A stretch of 64,000 nt of DNA from Parabacteroides merdae ATCC 43184 (GCF_025151215.1 NZ_CP102286.1:1674001-1738000), one strand, 5' to 3'; shown: positions 17,089 through 28,191, counted from the first letter of the stretch. Translations and numbers: made by a program. The notes: generated by a model from the sequence alone, not told the origin.

Positions 17089-20000
17089 CAGTCTACATGT
17101 TTAATATGAAAGAATAATGCGTATAGGACAGGAATAAAAACGAGTGTGATCACCGTTCCGAACAGCAGGCCGCCCATAATGGATGCAGCAAGCGAACCGA
17201 ACATGGCGTCGGTCAGCAACGGGATCATCCCTAAGATCGTGGTCAAGGCCGCCATCATCACCGGCCGCAGACGGCTCTGGGCACTGTCAATCAAGGCGGT
17301 GACCGGCTCCGTCCCCTGCCCGATCTGCAAAGTGATCTCGTCCATCAGCACGATACCGTTCTTTATGATCATTCCTATCAACCCCAATGTACCGACAATG
17401 GCGACAAAGTTGAACGTCTTGCCGGTCACCAACATCGTCATCACCACTCCGACAAATACCATCGGGATACTGCAGAAGATGATAGCCGGCTTGCGGTAAT
17501 CCTTGAACAGCATGATCAAGATCGCGATCATCAGGATAATGGCCAGCGGGAAATTCTTGAACAGATACTTCATGGACTGGTCGCTGGCGTTCTTCTCACC
17601 CTGCCATTGCAGCGAATAGCCTGCGGGGAGTTCGATCTGCTCCAACTTTTCCGCGACTGCCAATCGCGCTTTTTCCGTCTCGACACCCGGCACGGGAGAG
17701 CATTGCACGCGCTGGCTGCGTTGTCCGTTGTAGCGAGGAACAACCGGGTCCTCCCATCGCACGTCAATTCCCTTGCTGATCTGTTTCAACGGCGTGCTGC
17801 CCATCAGGCTTTCGATCAGTTCTTCCTTCGATAGTGTCCCGGCTTTCAGTTTCACCATGTTTTCTTCGTTCAGCAGACCGTTCAGCGAAGGGAGCGTCGA
17901 AAAGACCTGCGTGTTTCCTAAATCCTCGATCGGTTTTCCCTGTCCGTCCAGGCATTTCAAGTAAATATTGTTTTTATGGATGCCTTCGTAGAAAGAACCG
18001 ATAGGTATACCGCCTGTAGCTGTCAGTAACGAAAGGCTCACGTCGCTGCGGCTCAATCCCAACGCACGGGCGGCCGGTTGGTCGTACTCGATTGTCAGGA
18101 CCGGAACCTGCGGTTCCCAGTCGGTCGTGATCAGGCAGACTTCTGGCGTATTCTCCATAATATGTCGTGCACTGTCCGCCAAACGGTGCAGGACGGCAGG
18201 ATCAGGTCCTAAGAATTGGGCCTCGATGGGATATTTCTTAAACATCAGGTTATAACGTTTCAACTTGACGTAAGCATCCGGATACTGCCGTGTCAGGAAC
18301 TCTTGTATCTCGTCGATATTTTCGACTAGCTCATCGGGAGATGTAAAGTCGATGATCAACTCCCCATAGGCCAGCGAAGGATTGGCAATGCTTCGCACCA
18401 GGTTGTAACGTCCCGGCGTCCCACCGATGGAAGCTGTCACGTTCGTGATCTCCTTCCGGGTTTTCAGATAAGCTTCTATCTCTTTCAGGTCATTCGCCAC
18501 ACGGGTAGAATTATTGCCCTCCGGAAGTTTGTATTCCATATACAACTGATCATACACCATATCGGGGAAGAATCCCTGGCGCAGGAACCGATAGCTGTAG
18601 GCGGACAAGAGCAACAAAGCGACCATCGTCAGCGTAAAGCCAAGGCGGTGCGACAAACCGAAACGCAAAGCAGCCCGCAAGATGGCATATATCTTACCTT
18701 TATATACACGCTTGCCGGAATTATCGTTTTCCACCGCCGGATGTAACCGCCTGTTTGCCATCAAGGGAACGTGGAGTAATGCCAACACCCAGCTCAGCAA
18801 CAGTGAAACGGCCAGTACGATAAACAGGTCGCGCGTATAAACGCCTGCCGTATCCGGCGACATATAAATCGGCAGAAAGGCTATGATAGCGATCAACGTC
18901 GCTCCCAACAACGGCATCGCCGTCTGCCGTCCGATAGCGGTCATCGCCTCCATCCTATCTTTCCCGGCTTTCAAGTCCACCAATATGCCGTCGATAATCA
19001 CAATGGCATTGTCTACCAGCATCCCCATCGCCAGCACGAAAGCCGCCAAAGAGACACGCTGCATCGTTCCCCCGGCGAATTGCAGGAAAAGAAATGATCC
19101 GAAAACAGTCACCACCAAACTGATGCCGATAATCAGGCCACTCTTGAACCCCATCGCCAGCATCAGTATAAACACGACGATGACGACGGATTCGATCAGG
19201 TTGATGACAAACGTTCCCAGCGAATCCCCCACACGCTCGGGCTGATAGAATATTTTATGGCAATCTACTCCGGCCGGCAGACGGTTATCTTTCAACTCCG
19301 CCAGCTTCGCTTCCACGGCTTTGCCGACCTTCACGATATCCGAACCGCTCGAAGCAGCTACCAAAATGCCGATAGAGCGCTCCTGGTTATAGAACATCTC
19401 GTTACGGGTTGGATCTTCATACCCCTTTTCGATCAAGGCTATGTCGCGCAGACGCAATTGGTCGTCGTCATGGCCCTGGATAAACATCTTGCCGATGTCG
19501 TCCACCGTTTTGAAACGATCGTTCACCGTCACTCGGATGCGGTTGTCCCCGTTATCATAGTAACCGCTATAGGTTGTCTCGTTTTGTCCGTTCAAGGTAG
19601 CCAGGACTTCGGCCGGTTTCACGCCAAGGTTGGCCATGCGGTCCTGCAACAGGGAGATATTGATACATTCGGAACGTTCCCCATATATATCCACCCGGTC
19701 CACTCCTTCTATTTCGACTACTTCCCGTTTGATCAGTTCGGCATAATCAGCCATCTCCCGATCGGACAGTCCATCGCCCGTCAGTGCGTAGAACATGCCG
19801 AACACCTTGCCGAAATCGTCTTGTACGATCGGTGTATTAGCTCCGGAAGGAAGTAAGGCGGAGGCATCGTTGACTTTCCGCCTGAGAAGGTCCCAATGTT
19901 GCTCCACGTCATCGTCCTTGACGGTGGTCAACAATTCGACCTGAATCAAGGACAGATCATTGAACGAATAGCTTTCGACATTATCGACATTGTCCATCTT

Positions 20001-20219
20001 ACGGATACTTTTTTCGAGCACATCCGTCACTTCCAACTCCACCTGATGGGCCGATGCACCCGGATAGGTAGTTGCCACCATTGCCAGCTTTACCTTGATC
20101 TCCGGATCTTCCAGCTTACTCATTTGATAGCAGGCCAAAGCTCCGCCCGCCAACAAAACCGCAACCAGAAAATAGACCAGGTTCCGGTTCTGAAATCCCC
20201 ATTTGCTTATATCCATCAC
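17088..20219 (-). CDS. RND-family efflux transporter, inner-membrane pump
   Basis: The 1043-residue protein has AcrB/HAE1-type architecture with 12 predicted helices and two large periplasmic loops. The N-terminus is FQNRNLVYFLVAVLLAGG. LAAFVLAMGMLVDNAIVIIDGI holds the two TM4 aspartate-region residues, and the C-terminal half has the mirror segment VGTLGLIGMIIKNGIVLMDEI. It uses the proton gradient to export drugs or lipophiles. Its ATG overlaps the adaptor stop by 4 nt. No adjacent regulator is present, so substrate class and control are unknown. Confidence 0.92.
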   Translation of the reverse strand: MMDISKWGFQNRNLVYFLVAVLLAGGALACYQMSKLEDPEIKVKLAMVATTYPGASAHQVELEVTDVLEKSIRKMDNVDNVESYSFNDLSLIQVELLTTVKDDDVEQHWDLLRRKVNDASALLPSGANTPIVQDDFGKVFGMFYALTGDGLSDREMADYAELIKREVVEIEGVDRVDIYGERSECINISLLQDRMANLGVKPAEVLATLNGQNETTYSGYYDNGDNRIRVTVNDRFKTVDDIGKMFIQGHDDDQLRLRDIALIEKGYEDPTRNEMFYNQERSIGILVAASSGSDIVKVGKAVEAKLAELKDNRLPAGVDCHKIFYQPERVGDSLGTFVINLIESVVIVVFILMLAMGFKSGLIIGISLVVTVFGSFLFLQFAGGTMQRVSLAAFVLAMGMLVDNAIVIIDGILVDLKAGKDRMEAMTAIGRQTAMPLLGATLIAIIAFLPIYMSPDTAGVYTRDLFIVLAVSLLLSWVLALLHVPLMANRRLHPAVENDNSGKRVYKGKIYAILRAALRFGLSHRLGFTLTMVALLLLSAYSYRFLRQGFFPDMVYDQLYMEYKLPEGNNSTRVANDLKEIEAYLKTRKEITNVTASIGGTPGRYNLVRSIANPSLAYGELIIDFTSPDELVENIDEIQEFLTRQYPDAYVKLKRYNLMFKKYPIEAQFLGPDPAVLHRLADSARHIMENTPEVCLITTDWEPQVPVLTIEYDQPAARALGLSRSDVSLSLLTATGGIPIGSFYEGIHKNNIYLKCLDGQGKPIEDLGNTQVFSTLPSLNGLLNEENMVKLKAGTLSKEELIESLMGSTPLKQISKGIDVRWEDPVVPRYNGQRSQRVQCSPVPGVETEKARLAVAEKLEQIELPAGYSLQWQGEKNASDQSMKYLFKNFPLAIILMIAILIMLFKDYRKPAIIFCSIPMVFVGVVMTMLVTGKTFNFVAIVGTLGLIGMIIKNGIVLMDEITLQIGQGTEPVTALIDSAQSRLRPVMMAALTTILGMIPLLTDAMFGSLAASIMGGLLFGTVITLVFIPVLYALFFHIKHVD

Positions 20220-21283
20220 AACAATCCTCCTACATTCGTTTTAGAACCGGTGGCCAAAGGCCGGACATTTTCTCCATCTTCAATATGATGCACGCCGGAG
20301 GCAACCACGATTTCACCGGCATGCAGCGTATCGGAAACAACCATCGCACGTCCGTCGGACAACAGGCGCAGAACCGTCACCTCGCAGCTATGGACTTTCC
20401 CCGCAGACGGATCATAGACAAACACGTACGTTTTACCATCCTTTTGCAGAAGTGCCCCGCCCGGAACGGAAACCGGCTGCGAATCGCCCTCATTGCAATA
20501 GATCGTGACCATCGTATTCATTCCCGGCGAAGGGAGCGGCAACTTGCCGGGAACCATTTGCAGGCGCATCGTGTACAGCTGGTTCGCATTGGCTTTCGGA
20601 GTGACGCTGATCAATTTCAAAGGATAGTTTTCTCCCGGATAGAGGTCGAACGTGCAGTGGTAGCCATCGAACCGGTCCCGCCGGATATAGTCGGCTGCCG
20701 GAAGATTGATTTCCACCTCCGGAATGCCGGCGCTGACCATCGAGATCACGGGCATACCTGCTCCGATCGTTTCATGTGCATCGAACAGCTTTTTCTGTAT
20801 GAAACCACAGAATGGAGCATACAGCCGAGTATATTCCAACTGGTCTTTATGATGCTGATATTTTGCAGTGATCTGTTTCAGGCCGTACACGGCTTTATCG
20901 TTGGCATTAGGCGTGGTCCCGTTTTCTTTATAAAGAGCCATGACACGTTCGGCTTCCGCCTTGATCTGCTTGTATTCGGCCTCCGTAGCATCCAGTTGCA
21001 CCCGATAATCTGCCGGATCCAATTCGGCCAGCAGTTGTCCTTCCCTCACGCGGGCGCCGTCTTCCACATATATTTTACGGATTGTCCCGCTCACACGGAA
21101 AGCCAGGCTGATATCCTGCGCAGCTTTCACTTTTCCTGGGAACTGGAGGGCAGTCTGACTGCTGGCGGAAACGACCGTATCGATCTTGACTGTCTGAGTA
21201 TCCTTTGTCCCCTTCTCCGAACGGGCACAAGACATAAATAGAATCAAGGATATACCTGCTAAAATGAAATAAATTCGTTTCAT
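20216..21283 (-). CDS. RND efflux periplasmic adaptor, lipoprotein
   Basis: The 355-residue membrane-fusion protein has lipobox LFMSC (Cys19), so it is anchored by a lipid. A barrel-sandwich half (VSGTIRKIYVEDGARVREGQ), a coiled-coil hairpin (about residues 75-140) and the returning half (RLYAPFCGFIQKKLFDAHETI) are visible. C-terminal beta-barrel and membrane-proximal domains follow. It links the RND pump to TolC. It is the first gene of the three-gene operon, with a TAATTTTG box at 21308-21315 upstream. Confidence 0.9.
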   Translation of the reverse strand: MKRIYFILAGISLILFMSCARSEKGTKDTQTVKIDTVVSASSQTALQFPGKVKAAQDISLAFRVSGTIRKIYVEDGARVREGQLLAELDPADYRVQLDATEAEYKQIKAEAERVMALYKENGTTPNANDKAVYGLKQITAKYQHHKDQLEYTRLYAPFCGFIQKKLFDAHETIGAGMPVISMVSAGIPEVEINLPAADYIRRDRFDGYHCTFDLYPGENYPLKLISVTPKANANQLYTMRLQMVPGKLPLPSPGMNTMVTIYCNEGDSQPVSVPGGALLQKDGKTYVFVYDPSAGKVHSCEVTVLRLLSDGRAMVVSDTLHAGEIVVASGVHHIEDGENVRPLATGSKTNVGGLL

Positions 21284-21307
21284 AATTTAAGTGTATTTAT
21301 TTAAAGA

Positions 21308-21315
21308 CAAAATTA
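21308..21315 (-). promoter_or_regulatory. -7 box of the RND efflux operon
   Basis: The minus strand reads TAATTTTG, 24 bp before the adaptor ATG at 21283. The 351-bp gap 21284-21634 otherwise holds only the GH31 promoter; I see no palindromic operator. Confidence 0.5.
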
Positions 21316-21585
21316 TCCCGACAGAGCAACCTCGGAAAGGTCAATATGAATAATAAATTGTTCCATTTGTATATTTTCCTCAAAAAGAAGATATAAATAT
21401 TCTGCGATTTGTATTTTCTTTACCGAAAATTCTTAACTTGATAAAAGAATGTCACCTAAAGAATACCGTAAGTAGCTTTTGGAATTGTTAAAATGCCCAA
21501 AACATGTCGTCATACATTTGAAAGCAAAAAGCCAGTTTTAGTATAGTTGTTCCACTGCTCCACAAGAACTATAGAATATTTTATG

Positions 21586-21593
21586 TACTTTTG
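21586..21593 (+). promoter_or_regulatory. -7 box of the GH31 gene
   Basis: TACTTTTG fits TAnnTTTG, 41 bp before the ATG at 21635. Confidence 0.5.
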
Positions 21594-21634
21594 TCTCAGA
21601 ATATAAAAAAACTAAATAACTCAAATTAATCAAC

Positions 21635-24600
21635 ATGAAACGCTTAATGGCTAATCATAAACAGAAAAAAGCGATCCTGATCGCTCTTGCTGCGCCATTG
21701 ATGTTTTCTCCTGCCCCTTTAATGGCTGTGACCGGAACCTCCGAGCCTGTAGTAGCTATCGCCCGGCAGGCGCAAACGATCGTCAGTGTGCAGCAGATCA
21801 ACCCGACTACGGTCGATGTTGTGTTCTCCAACAATCAACGGATGACATTCGATTTCTATGGAGATAATATTTTCCGTATGTTCCAGGACAACAACGGTGG
21901 TATCCTTCGTGATCCGGAGGCAAAACCAGAGGCCCGGATTCTCGTAGATACCCCCCGTCGCCCAGTTTCCAAACTGGACATTCAAGACGATAATGGGCAA
22001 GTGACCATCACGACCGGAAAAGTCAGACTCCAGTTGGACAAATCGACCGCCCTGCTGAAAGTCACCAATCTCACCACAAACAAAATCGTTTTCGAAGAGA
22101 CGAAACCCGTGGTTTACGAAAAAGGAGAAACGATCCTAACGCTGAAAGAGAACCCTGATGAATATTTCTACGGCGGCGGTGTGCAGAACGGACGCTTTTC
22201 ACATAAGGGAAAAGCTATAGCCATCGAAAACCAGAACAGCTGGACCGATGGCGGCGTGGCTTCTCCCACTCCTTTTTATTGGTCCACAAACGGCTACGGC
22301 TTTATGTGGTACACTTTCAAACAGGGGAAATATGATTTCGGCGCCACAGAAAAGAATACGGTAAAACTATCCCACGATACAGACTATCTGGATGTTTTCT
22401 ATATGATCAATGATAGCCCGGTCGCCCTATTGAACGACTTTTACCAACTGACCGGTAACCCAATACTGCTGCCCAAGTTCGGATTCTATCAGGGACACTT
22501 GAACGCTTACAACCGCGACTATTGGGTAGAAGGCGAAAAGGGTATCCTTTTCGAAGACGGCAAGCGCTACAAGGAAAGCCAAAAAAATAATGGAGGTATC
22601 AAGGAATCGCTGAATGGAGAAAAGAACAACTACCAGTTCTCTGCTCGCGCCGTGATCGACCGCTACAAGAACCACGATATGCCGTTAGGTTGGTTGCTGC
22701 CGAACGACGGTTACGGAGCCGGCTACGGACAGACCGAAACATTGGACGGTAATATCCAAAACTTAAAGAGCCTCACCGATTACGCTCATAAGAACGGTGT
22801 CGAAATCGGTCTTTGGACACAATCCGACCTGCATCCGAAAGACAGCATCAGTGCCTTGCTGCAACGCGACATTGTAAAGGAGGTACGAGATGCCGGTGTA
22901 CGAGTCCTGAAAACAGACGTGGCATGGGTCGGTTGGGGCTACTCGTTCGGTCTGAACGGTGTGGCTGATGTCGGACATATCATGCCGTATTACGGAAACG
23001 ACGCACGTCCGTTCATCATCTCTCTCGACGGTTGGGCCGGCACGCAGCGTTATGCCGGAGTCTGGTCGGGCGACCAGACAGGCGGACAATGGGAATATAT
23101 CCGTTTCCACATCCCGACTTATATCGGCTCCGGGCTTTCCGGACAACCGAACATCACATCCGACATGGACGGTATTTTCGGTGGCAAGAACCTCGTGATG
23201 AATACCCGCGACTTCCAGTGGAAGACCTGGACGCCGATGGAGCTGAACATGGACGGCTGGGGATCGAATGAGAAATATCCGCATGCCTTAGGCGAACCGG
23301 CAACTTCCATCAACCGCTGGTACCTGAAAATGAAATCCTGCCTGATGCCGTATGCTTACAGCATTGCCCGCGAAGCGGTAGACGGCAAGCCGATGATTCG
23401 CGCCATGTTCCTTGAAGATCCGAATCCTTACACCTTTGGTAAAGCTACACAATACCAGTTCATGTACGGGCCGTACTTCCTCATCGCGCCGATCTACCAA
23501 GAGACGCAAATGGATGACAAGGGAAATGACATCCGTGATGGTATCTACCTGCCTGAAGGCGAATGGTTCGACTATTTCACCGGTGAGAAATATACCGGCG
23601 GCTGCGTGGTCAACAACTTCGCTTCTCCACTTTGGAAACTTCCGGTATTCGTAAAAGCCGGTGCGATCATCCCGATGACGAACCCGAACAATAACGTAGG
23701 GGAAATCGACAAGAATTTGCGCATATATGAGCTTTACCCGTCCGGATATAGCGAGTTCGTCGAATATGACGATGATGGTATAACGCAGGCTTATCTGAAC
23801 GGCAAAGGGACAACCACACGGATCGAAATCAAGAACAATGACCCATCAAAAGTCTCAATCACTATCCATCCGACAACAGGCGATTTTGACGGTTTCGTGA
23901 AAGACAAGGCAACCGAACTGCGTATCAATCTCTCGGAAATGCCGAAGAAGATCACCGCTAAAGTCGGTTCCTCCAAAGTGAAACTGGTAGCCGCCCGTTC
24001 GATGAACGAATACCAGAACGGTACGAATGTCTATTTCTACGATGTTGCCCCGAACCTGAACAAATTCGCCACCAAAGGAAGCGAATTCGAAAAGAAGACA
24101 ATCACCAAGAACCCTCAGTTGTTAGTAAAACTAGCTCCGACAGACATCAGCATGAACGGAACGGTTATCATCATCGATGGTTACCAATTCGACACGCCCG
24201 ACACCCACCGCGTTTCTACCGGTTCTTTGGCCGCGCCGATCGCACAGGTGACGGATGGGAACACGGAAGCTTACACACTAAAACCGACTTGGAATAAAGT
24301 TCCCGGCGCCGACTTCTATGAAATAGAATTTAACGGCATGCTTTATACGCAGATCAAGAATGCGGAACTGCTGTTCGACAACCTCTCAGCCGAAACAGAC
24401 TATTCGTTCAAAATTCGCTCAGTCAACAAGGACGGTTATTCAGACTGGTCTACCTTCTCCGTCAAGACCAAATCCAACCCGCTGGAATTTGCTATCAAAG
24501 GCATCCGTGGAGAAGTGACAGCCGAAGAACAGGAAGGCTTTGAAATCTCCCGCTTGTTCGACTATGCCGAGTTAGGCGATATGTTCCACACGAAATACCG

Positions 24601-25501
24601 CAAGAACGCAATGCCGTTCGATATGATCATCGATCTACGCACCATCAACCAACTGGATAAGTTCCATTATCTGTCCCGCCAGGATGGAGGCAACGGAACG
24701 ATCCTTGCCGGCGACGTGGCCTACAGCATGGATAAGGAAAACTGGACAGCGGTCGACTCGTTCCGCTGGGAACGTAATGGTGACATGAAAGTATTCACTT
24801 TCAAGGACCAACCGAAAGCCCGCTACATTAAATTGCATATTACGGAAGGTGTCGGCAACTACGCTTCCGGACGCGAATTATACGTATTCAAGGTTCCGGG
24901 CACGGAAAGCTATCTGCCAGGTGACATCAATAACGACAAAAAGATCGACACAAACGACTTGACCTCGTACATGAACTACACAGGGCTACGCCGTGGTGAC
25001 AGCGATTTCGATTATGTCAGCGCAGGTGATATTAACCGGAACGGTCTGATCGATGCTTACGACATATCGGTCGTGGCAACCCAATTGGAGGACGGCATCG
25101 AGAATCCAGGTACGGACCGTGTAGCCGGAACGATCTTCCTTTCCACTCCGAAACAGACGTACAACGCCGGCGAAACAGTCGAAATCACTGTCAAAGGTGA
25201 CAGTGTCAAAGCTGTCAACGCTTTGAGTTTCGCATTGCCTTACGACCAACAGGATTATGACTTTGTCGGCATCGAACCGGCAAACCTCGGTACGATGGAA
25301 AACCTGACATACGACCGCCTGCATACCAGCGGTCAAAAGGCGCTCTATCCTACTTTCGTCAATCTCGGAGACAAACAAGTGCTCGAAGGTTCTGAAGATC
25401 TCTTCACCATCAAGCTGAAAACGAAACGCAAAGTTACATTCAACCTGAAAGCAGTCGACGGCATCCTGGTTGATAAGAATCTGAATATGCAGAAGTTCTG
25501 A
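21635..25501 (+). CDS. Secreted GH31 glycosidase with FN3, F5/8C, dockerin and cohesin-like modules
   Basis: The 1288-residue protein has a signal peptide (to about residue 31). An N-terminal mutarotase-like beta domain leads to a GH31 barrel with probable nucleophile D428 (VLKTDVAWVG) and acid/base D480 (VWSGDQTGG). The GH31 C-terminal beta domains, including a DUF5110-like one, follow. Then come an FN3 domain (about 845-945), a discoidin/F5-8C-like domain (about 950-1090), two dockerin-type Ca loops (DINNDKKIDTNDL, DINRNGLIDAYDI; about 1095-1150) and a cohesin-like beta-sandwich to the end (about 1160-1288). Alpha-glucosidase or alpha-xylosidase activity is likely. No SusC/D pair is adjacent. 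Confidence 0.9.
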   Translation: MKRLMANHKQKKAILIALAAPLMFSPAPLMAVTGTSEPVVAIARQAQTIVSVQQINPTTVDVVFSNNQRMTFDFYGDNIFRMFQDNNGGILRDPEAKPEARILVDTPRRPVSKLDIQDDNGQVTITTGKVRLQLDKSTALLKVTNLTTNKIVFEETKPVVYEKGETILTLKENPDEYFYGGGVQNGRFSHKGKAIAIENQNSWTDGGVASPTPFYWSTNGYGFMWYTFKQGKYDFGATEKNTVKLSHDTDYLDVFYMINDSPVALLNDFYQLTGNPILLPKFGFYQGHLNAYNRDYWVEGEKGILFEDGKRYKESQKNNGGIKESLNGEKNNYQFSARAVIDRYKNHDMPLGWLLPNDGYGAGYGQTETLDGNIQNLKSLTDYAHKNGVEIGLWTQSDLHPKDSISALLQRDIVKEVRDAGVRVLKTDVAWVGWGYSFGLNGVADVGHIMPYYGNDARPFIISLDGWAGTQRYAGVWSGDQTGGQWEYIRFHIPTYIGSGLSGQPNITSDMDGIFGGKNLVMNTRDFQWKTWTPMELNMDGWGSNEKYPHALGEPATSINRWYLKMKSCLMPYAYSIAREAVDGKPMIRAMFLEDPNPYTFGKATQYQFMYGPYFLIAPIYQETQMDDKGNDIRDGIYLPEGEWFDYFTGEKYTGGCVVNNFASPLWKLPVFVKAGAIIPMTNPNNNVGEIDKNLRIYELYPSGYSEFVEYDDDGITQAYLNGKGTTTRIEIKNNDPSKVSITIHPTTGDFDGFVKDKATELRINLSEMPKKITAKVGSSKVKLVAARSMNEYQNGTNVYFYDVAPNLNKFATKGSEFEKKTITKNPQLLVKLAPTDISMNGTVIIIDGYQFDTPDTHRVSTGSLAAPIAQVTDGNTEAYTLKPTWNKVPGADFYEIEFNGMLYTQIKNAELLFDNLSAETDYSFKIRSVNKDGYSDWSTFSVKTKSNPLEFAIKGIRGEVTAEEQEGFEISRLFDYAELGDMFHTKYRKNAMPFDMIIDLRTINQLDKFHYLSRQDGGNGTILAGDVAYSMDKENWTAVDSFRWERNGDMKVFTFKDQPKARYIKLHITEGVGNYASGRELYVFKVPGTESYLPGDINNDKKIDTNDLTSYMNYTGLRRGDSDFDYVSAGDINRNGLIDAYDISVVATQLEDGIENPGTDRVAGTIFLSTPKQTYNAGETVEITVKGDSVKAVNALSFALPYDQQDYDFVGIEPANLGTMENLTYDRLHTSGQKALYPTFVNLGDKQVLEGSEDLFTIKLKTKRKVTFNLKAVDGILVDKNLNMQKF

Positions 25502-25531
25502 ACAATGAATTTCTGATATAAACGAAAGCAG

Positions 25532-25575
25532 AAAGGCTTCGCCTACCGGACCATTCCGGGGTGAAGCCTTTTTCA
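25532..25575 (+). terminator. Terminator of the GH31 gene
   Basis: Stem AAAGGCTTC (25532-25540) / GAAGCCTTT (25563-25571) with an inner CCGG/CCGG pair, followed by a T-tract. Confidence 0.85.
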
Positions 25576-25609
25576 TTAAGATTATGAATGTTTTCTGCCC
25601 CACAGATGT

Positions 25610-25617
25610 TATCTTTG
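25610..25617 (+). promoter_or_regulatory. -7 box of the menaquinone operon
   Basis: TATCTTTG lies inside the longest possible menD ORF, which argues that translation starts downstream at 25665, about 47 nt after the box. Confidence 0.65.
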
Positions 25618-25664
25618 CAGAAAAAGCGATAGAACCATCGCATGACAAAGCAAACAAATACATT

Positions 25665-27329
25665 ATGTACTCAGATAAAAAAAACATCCTGCAGCTCGTA
25701 GCCCTGCTCATCGAGCATAACATCAAGAAAATCGTTTTGTGTCCCGGCAGCCGCAATTCACCTATTGTACATACGATTGCCAATCACCCGTTCTTCTCCT
25801 GCTATCCGGTGACAGACGAACGGAGTGCGGCATTCTTCGCGATCGGGCTGGCATTACATGGCGGTAGTCCGGCTGCTGTCTGCTGCACATCGGGCAGTGC
25901 ATTACTTAATATTCATCCTGCCGTATCGGAAGCCTTCTATCAGCAAGTGCCATTGGTCGTAATCTCAGCAGACCGTCCCGGGGCCTGGATCGGACAAATG
26001 GACGGGCAAACGTTTCCTCAACCGGGTGTTTTCGGTTCGCAGGTTAAAAAATCCGTCAACCTGCCGGAGATACATACCGATGAAGACGAATGGTATTGCA
26101 ATCGTCTTATCAACGAAGCTCTGCTCGAACTGAACCATCATGGGAAAGGACCGGTGCATATCAACGTACCAATCTCGGAACCGTTGTTCCGCTTCACTAC
26201 GGAGGAATTGCCCAAGGTACGCGTCATCACCCGCTACCAAGGATTAAATGTCTACGACCGTGAATATACTGGGTTGATCGAGCGGCTGAACAACTACAAC
26301 CGTCGCATGATCGTTGCCGGTCAGATGAACCTGATCTATCTTTTTGAAAAGAAATATTCCAAACTGCTATACAAGCATTTTGCCTGGCTTACCGAGCACA
26401 CAGGTAACAAGACCATTCCCGGCATCCCGGTAAAGAATTTCGACGCCGCCCTTTACGCCCTGCCAGAAGAAAAATTAGAGAAGATGGTTCCTGACCTGCT
26501 GATCACATACGGTGGACATATCGTGTCGAAACGCCTCAAACAATTTCTCCGCAAGCATCCGCCACGCGAACATTGGCATGTTTCGCTTAGCGGAGAAGTA
26601 ACAGACCTTTACGGTTCCCTGACAACCGTTATCGAGATGGACCCGTTCGAATTTCTCGAAAAAATCGCTTACCTGCTGGAAAACCGGACAACGGAGTTTC
26701 CACGCATCTGGGAAAACAACACCCGCGACCTGCCACAACCGGAATTCAGCTATTCGGAAATGGCTGCTATCGGAACATTGATCAAGTCGCTTCCAACACC
26801 TGCGGCCTTGCATTTAGGCAACAGTTCAGCCGTACGTTACGCCCAGTTATACACACTCCCAGAAGATGTCGAAGTCTGCTGCAACAGGGGGACGAGCGGC
26901 ATAGAAGGATCGCTTTCGACTGCCATCGGTTACTCCGTTTGTTCAGACAAACTGAATTTTGTAGTGATCGGCGATTTGAGTTTCTTTTATGATATGAACG
27001 CACTTTGGAACAGCAACTTCGGCTGTAACCTACGTATCCTGCTGCTCAATAACGGAGGAGGTGAAATATTCCAAGCACTTCCCGGACTGAAAATGGAGGA
27101 TAAAACACGCCGTTTCGTGACAGCTACACACAAAACTTCTGCCAAAGGATGGGCCAAAGAAAGAGGATTCTCTTACCTTCCCGTCCATAACGATGAAGAA
27201 CTGACGAGTGCAATGGCTGTTTTCACCCAGTCCGCCCCCCACAACCAACCAATGTTGATGGAGGTATTCACAGATGCGTCTGAAGATGTACGGCTACTCA
27301 AAGAGTATTTCCACCAACTAAAAAAATAA
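25665..27329 (+). CDS. menD: SEPHCHC synthase (2-succinyl-5-enolpyruvyl-6-hydroxy-3-cyclohexene-1-carboxylate synthase)
   Basis: The ThDP-dependent enzyme couples isochorismate and 2-oxoglutarate early in menaquinone synthesis. I chose the start at 25665 (554 residues) because a longer frame from 25584 runs through the TATCTTTG promoter. CPGSRNSPI near the start, the [20 protein letters not shown] pyrimidine-binding region and the ThDP motif [17 protein letters not shown] with [15 protein letters not shown] are all typical of MenD. It is first gene of a menD-menB-menC-menE run; menF is not present in the window. Confidence 0.95.
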   Translation: MYSDKKNILQLVALLIEHNIKKIVLCPGSRNSPIVHTIANHPFFSCYPVTDERSAAFFAIGLALHGGSPAAVCCTSGSALLNIHPAVSEAFYQQVPLVVISADRPGAWIGQMDGQTFPQPGVFGSQVKKSVNLPEIHTDEDEWYCNRLINEALLELNHHGKGPVHINVPISEPLFRFTTEELPKVRVITRYQGLNVYDREYTGLIERLNNYNRRMIVAGQMNLIYLFEKKYSKLLYKHFAWLTEHTGNKTIPGIPVKNFDAALYALPEEKLEKMVPDLLITYGGHIVSKRLKQFLRKHPPREHWHVSLSGEVTDLYGSLTTVIEMDPFEFLEKIAYLLENRTTEFPRIWENNTRDLPQPEFSYSEMAAIGTLIKSLPTPAALHLGNSSAVRYAQLYTLPEDVEVCCNRGTSGIEGSLSTAIGYSVCSDKLNFVVIGDLSFFYDMNALWNSNFGCNLRILLLNNGGGEIFQALPGLKMEDKTRRFVTATHKTSAKGWAKERGFSYLPVHNDEELTSAMAVFTQSAPHNQPMLMEVFTDASEDVRLLKEYFHQLKK

Positions 27330-27366
27330 GAACATAACTCATAATTTATAATTCTAAATTCATCTT

Positions 27367-28191
27367 ATGGAAACAAAAAGAGAATGGACAACCATCAAAG
27401 AATATGAAGAAATCCTGTTCGATTTCTATAACGGAATTGCCCGCATCACTATCAACCGCGAACGCTATCGCAACGCTTTCACTCCGACAACGACGACGGA
27501 GATGAGCGATGCTCTCTATATCTGCCGTGAACGACCGGATATCAATGTTGTCGTGCTGACAGGAGCCGGAGACACGGCTTTCTGTGCTGGAGGTGATATG
27601 CATGTGAAAGGTCACGGCGGCTACATCGGTAAAGATGGTGTGGCACGGTTAAATGTACTCGATGTACAAAAGCAAATCCGCTCGATTCCAAAACCGGTGA
27701 TCGCTGCCGTAAACGGTTTTGCAATCGGTGGCGGGCATGTGTTGCATGTGGTCTGCGACCTGACGATTGCTTCTGAAAACGCAATATTCGGACAGACGGG
27801 TCCTCGTGTGGGGAGTTTCGACGCAGGTTTCGGTTCATCCTATTTAGCTCGCATCGTCGGCCAAAAGAAAGCACGTGAAATTTGGTTTCTTTGCCGCAAA
27901 TACAATGCACAGGAAGCACTCGACATGGGTCTCGTGAACAAGGTCGTACCTTTGGATAAGCTTGAAGACGAATATGTCGGATGGGCCGAAGAAATGATGT
28001 TGCTCAGCCCGCTTGCCCTCCGTATGATCAAGGCAGGCCTCAACGCCGAGCTAGACGGTCAAGCCGGAATCCAAGAGTTGGCTGGCGATGCCACCATGCT
28101 CTACTACATGACCGACGAAGCCCAGGAAGGTGGCAAAGCTTTCCTTGAAAAACGCCGCCCCCGTTTCGAAGATTATCCGAAATTCCCATAA
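27367..28191 (+). CDS. menB: 1,4-dihydroxy-2-naphthoyl-CoA synthase
   Basis: The 274-residue crotonase-fold enzyme closes the naphthoate ring from o-succinylbenzoyl-CoA. The crotonase oxyanion region AGGDMHVKG and the [20 protein letters not shown] segment are present. [19 protein letters not shown] matches MenB and includes the glycine associated with bicarbonate-dependent (type I) MenB. The C-terminal [16 protein letters not shown] tail is typical. It lies 37 bp after menD. Confidence 0.95.
   Translation: METKREWTTIKEYEEILFDFYNGIARITINRERYRNAFTPTTTTEMSDALYICRERPDINVVVLTGAGDTAFCAGGDMHVKGHGGYIGKDGVARLNVLDVQKQIRSIPKPVIAAVNGFAIGGGHVLHVVCDLTIASENAIFGQTGPRVGSFDAGFGSSYLARIVGQKKAREIWFLCRKYNAQEALDMGLVNKVVPLDKLEDEYVGWAEEMMLLSPLALRMIKAGLNAELDGQAGIQELAGDATMLYYMTDEAQEGGKAFLEKRRPRFEDYPKFP

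Noticed and set aside
21635..25501. Type IX secretion C-terminal signal on GH31
   Set aside because: The C-terminus is the cohesin-like domain ending in NLNMQKF, with no T9SS-type tail.
25584..25664. N-terminal extension of MenD
   Set aside because: The TATCTTTG promoter lies inside it and the family start fits MYSDKKN at 25665.
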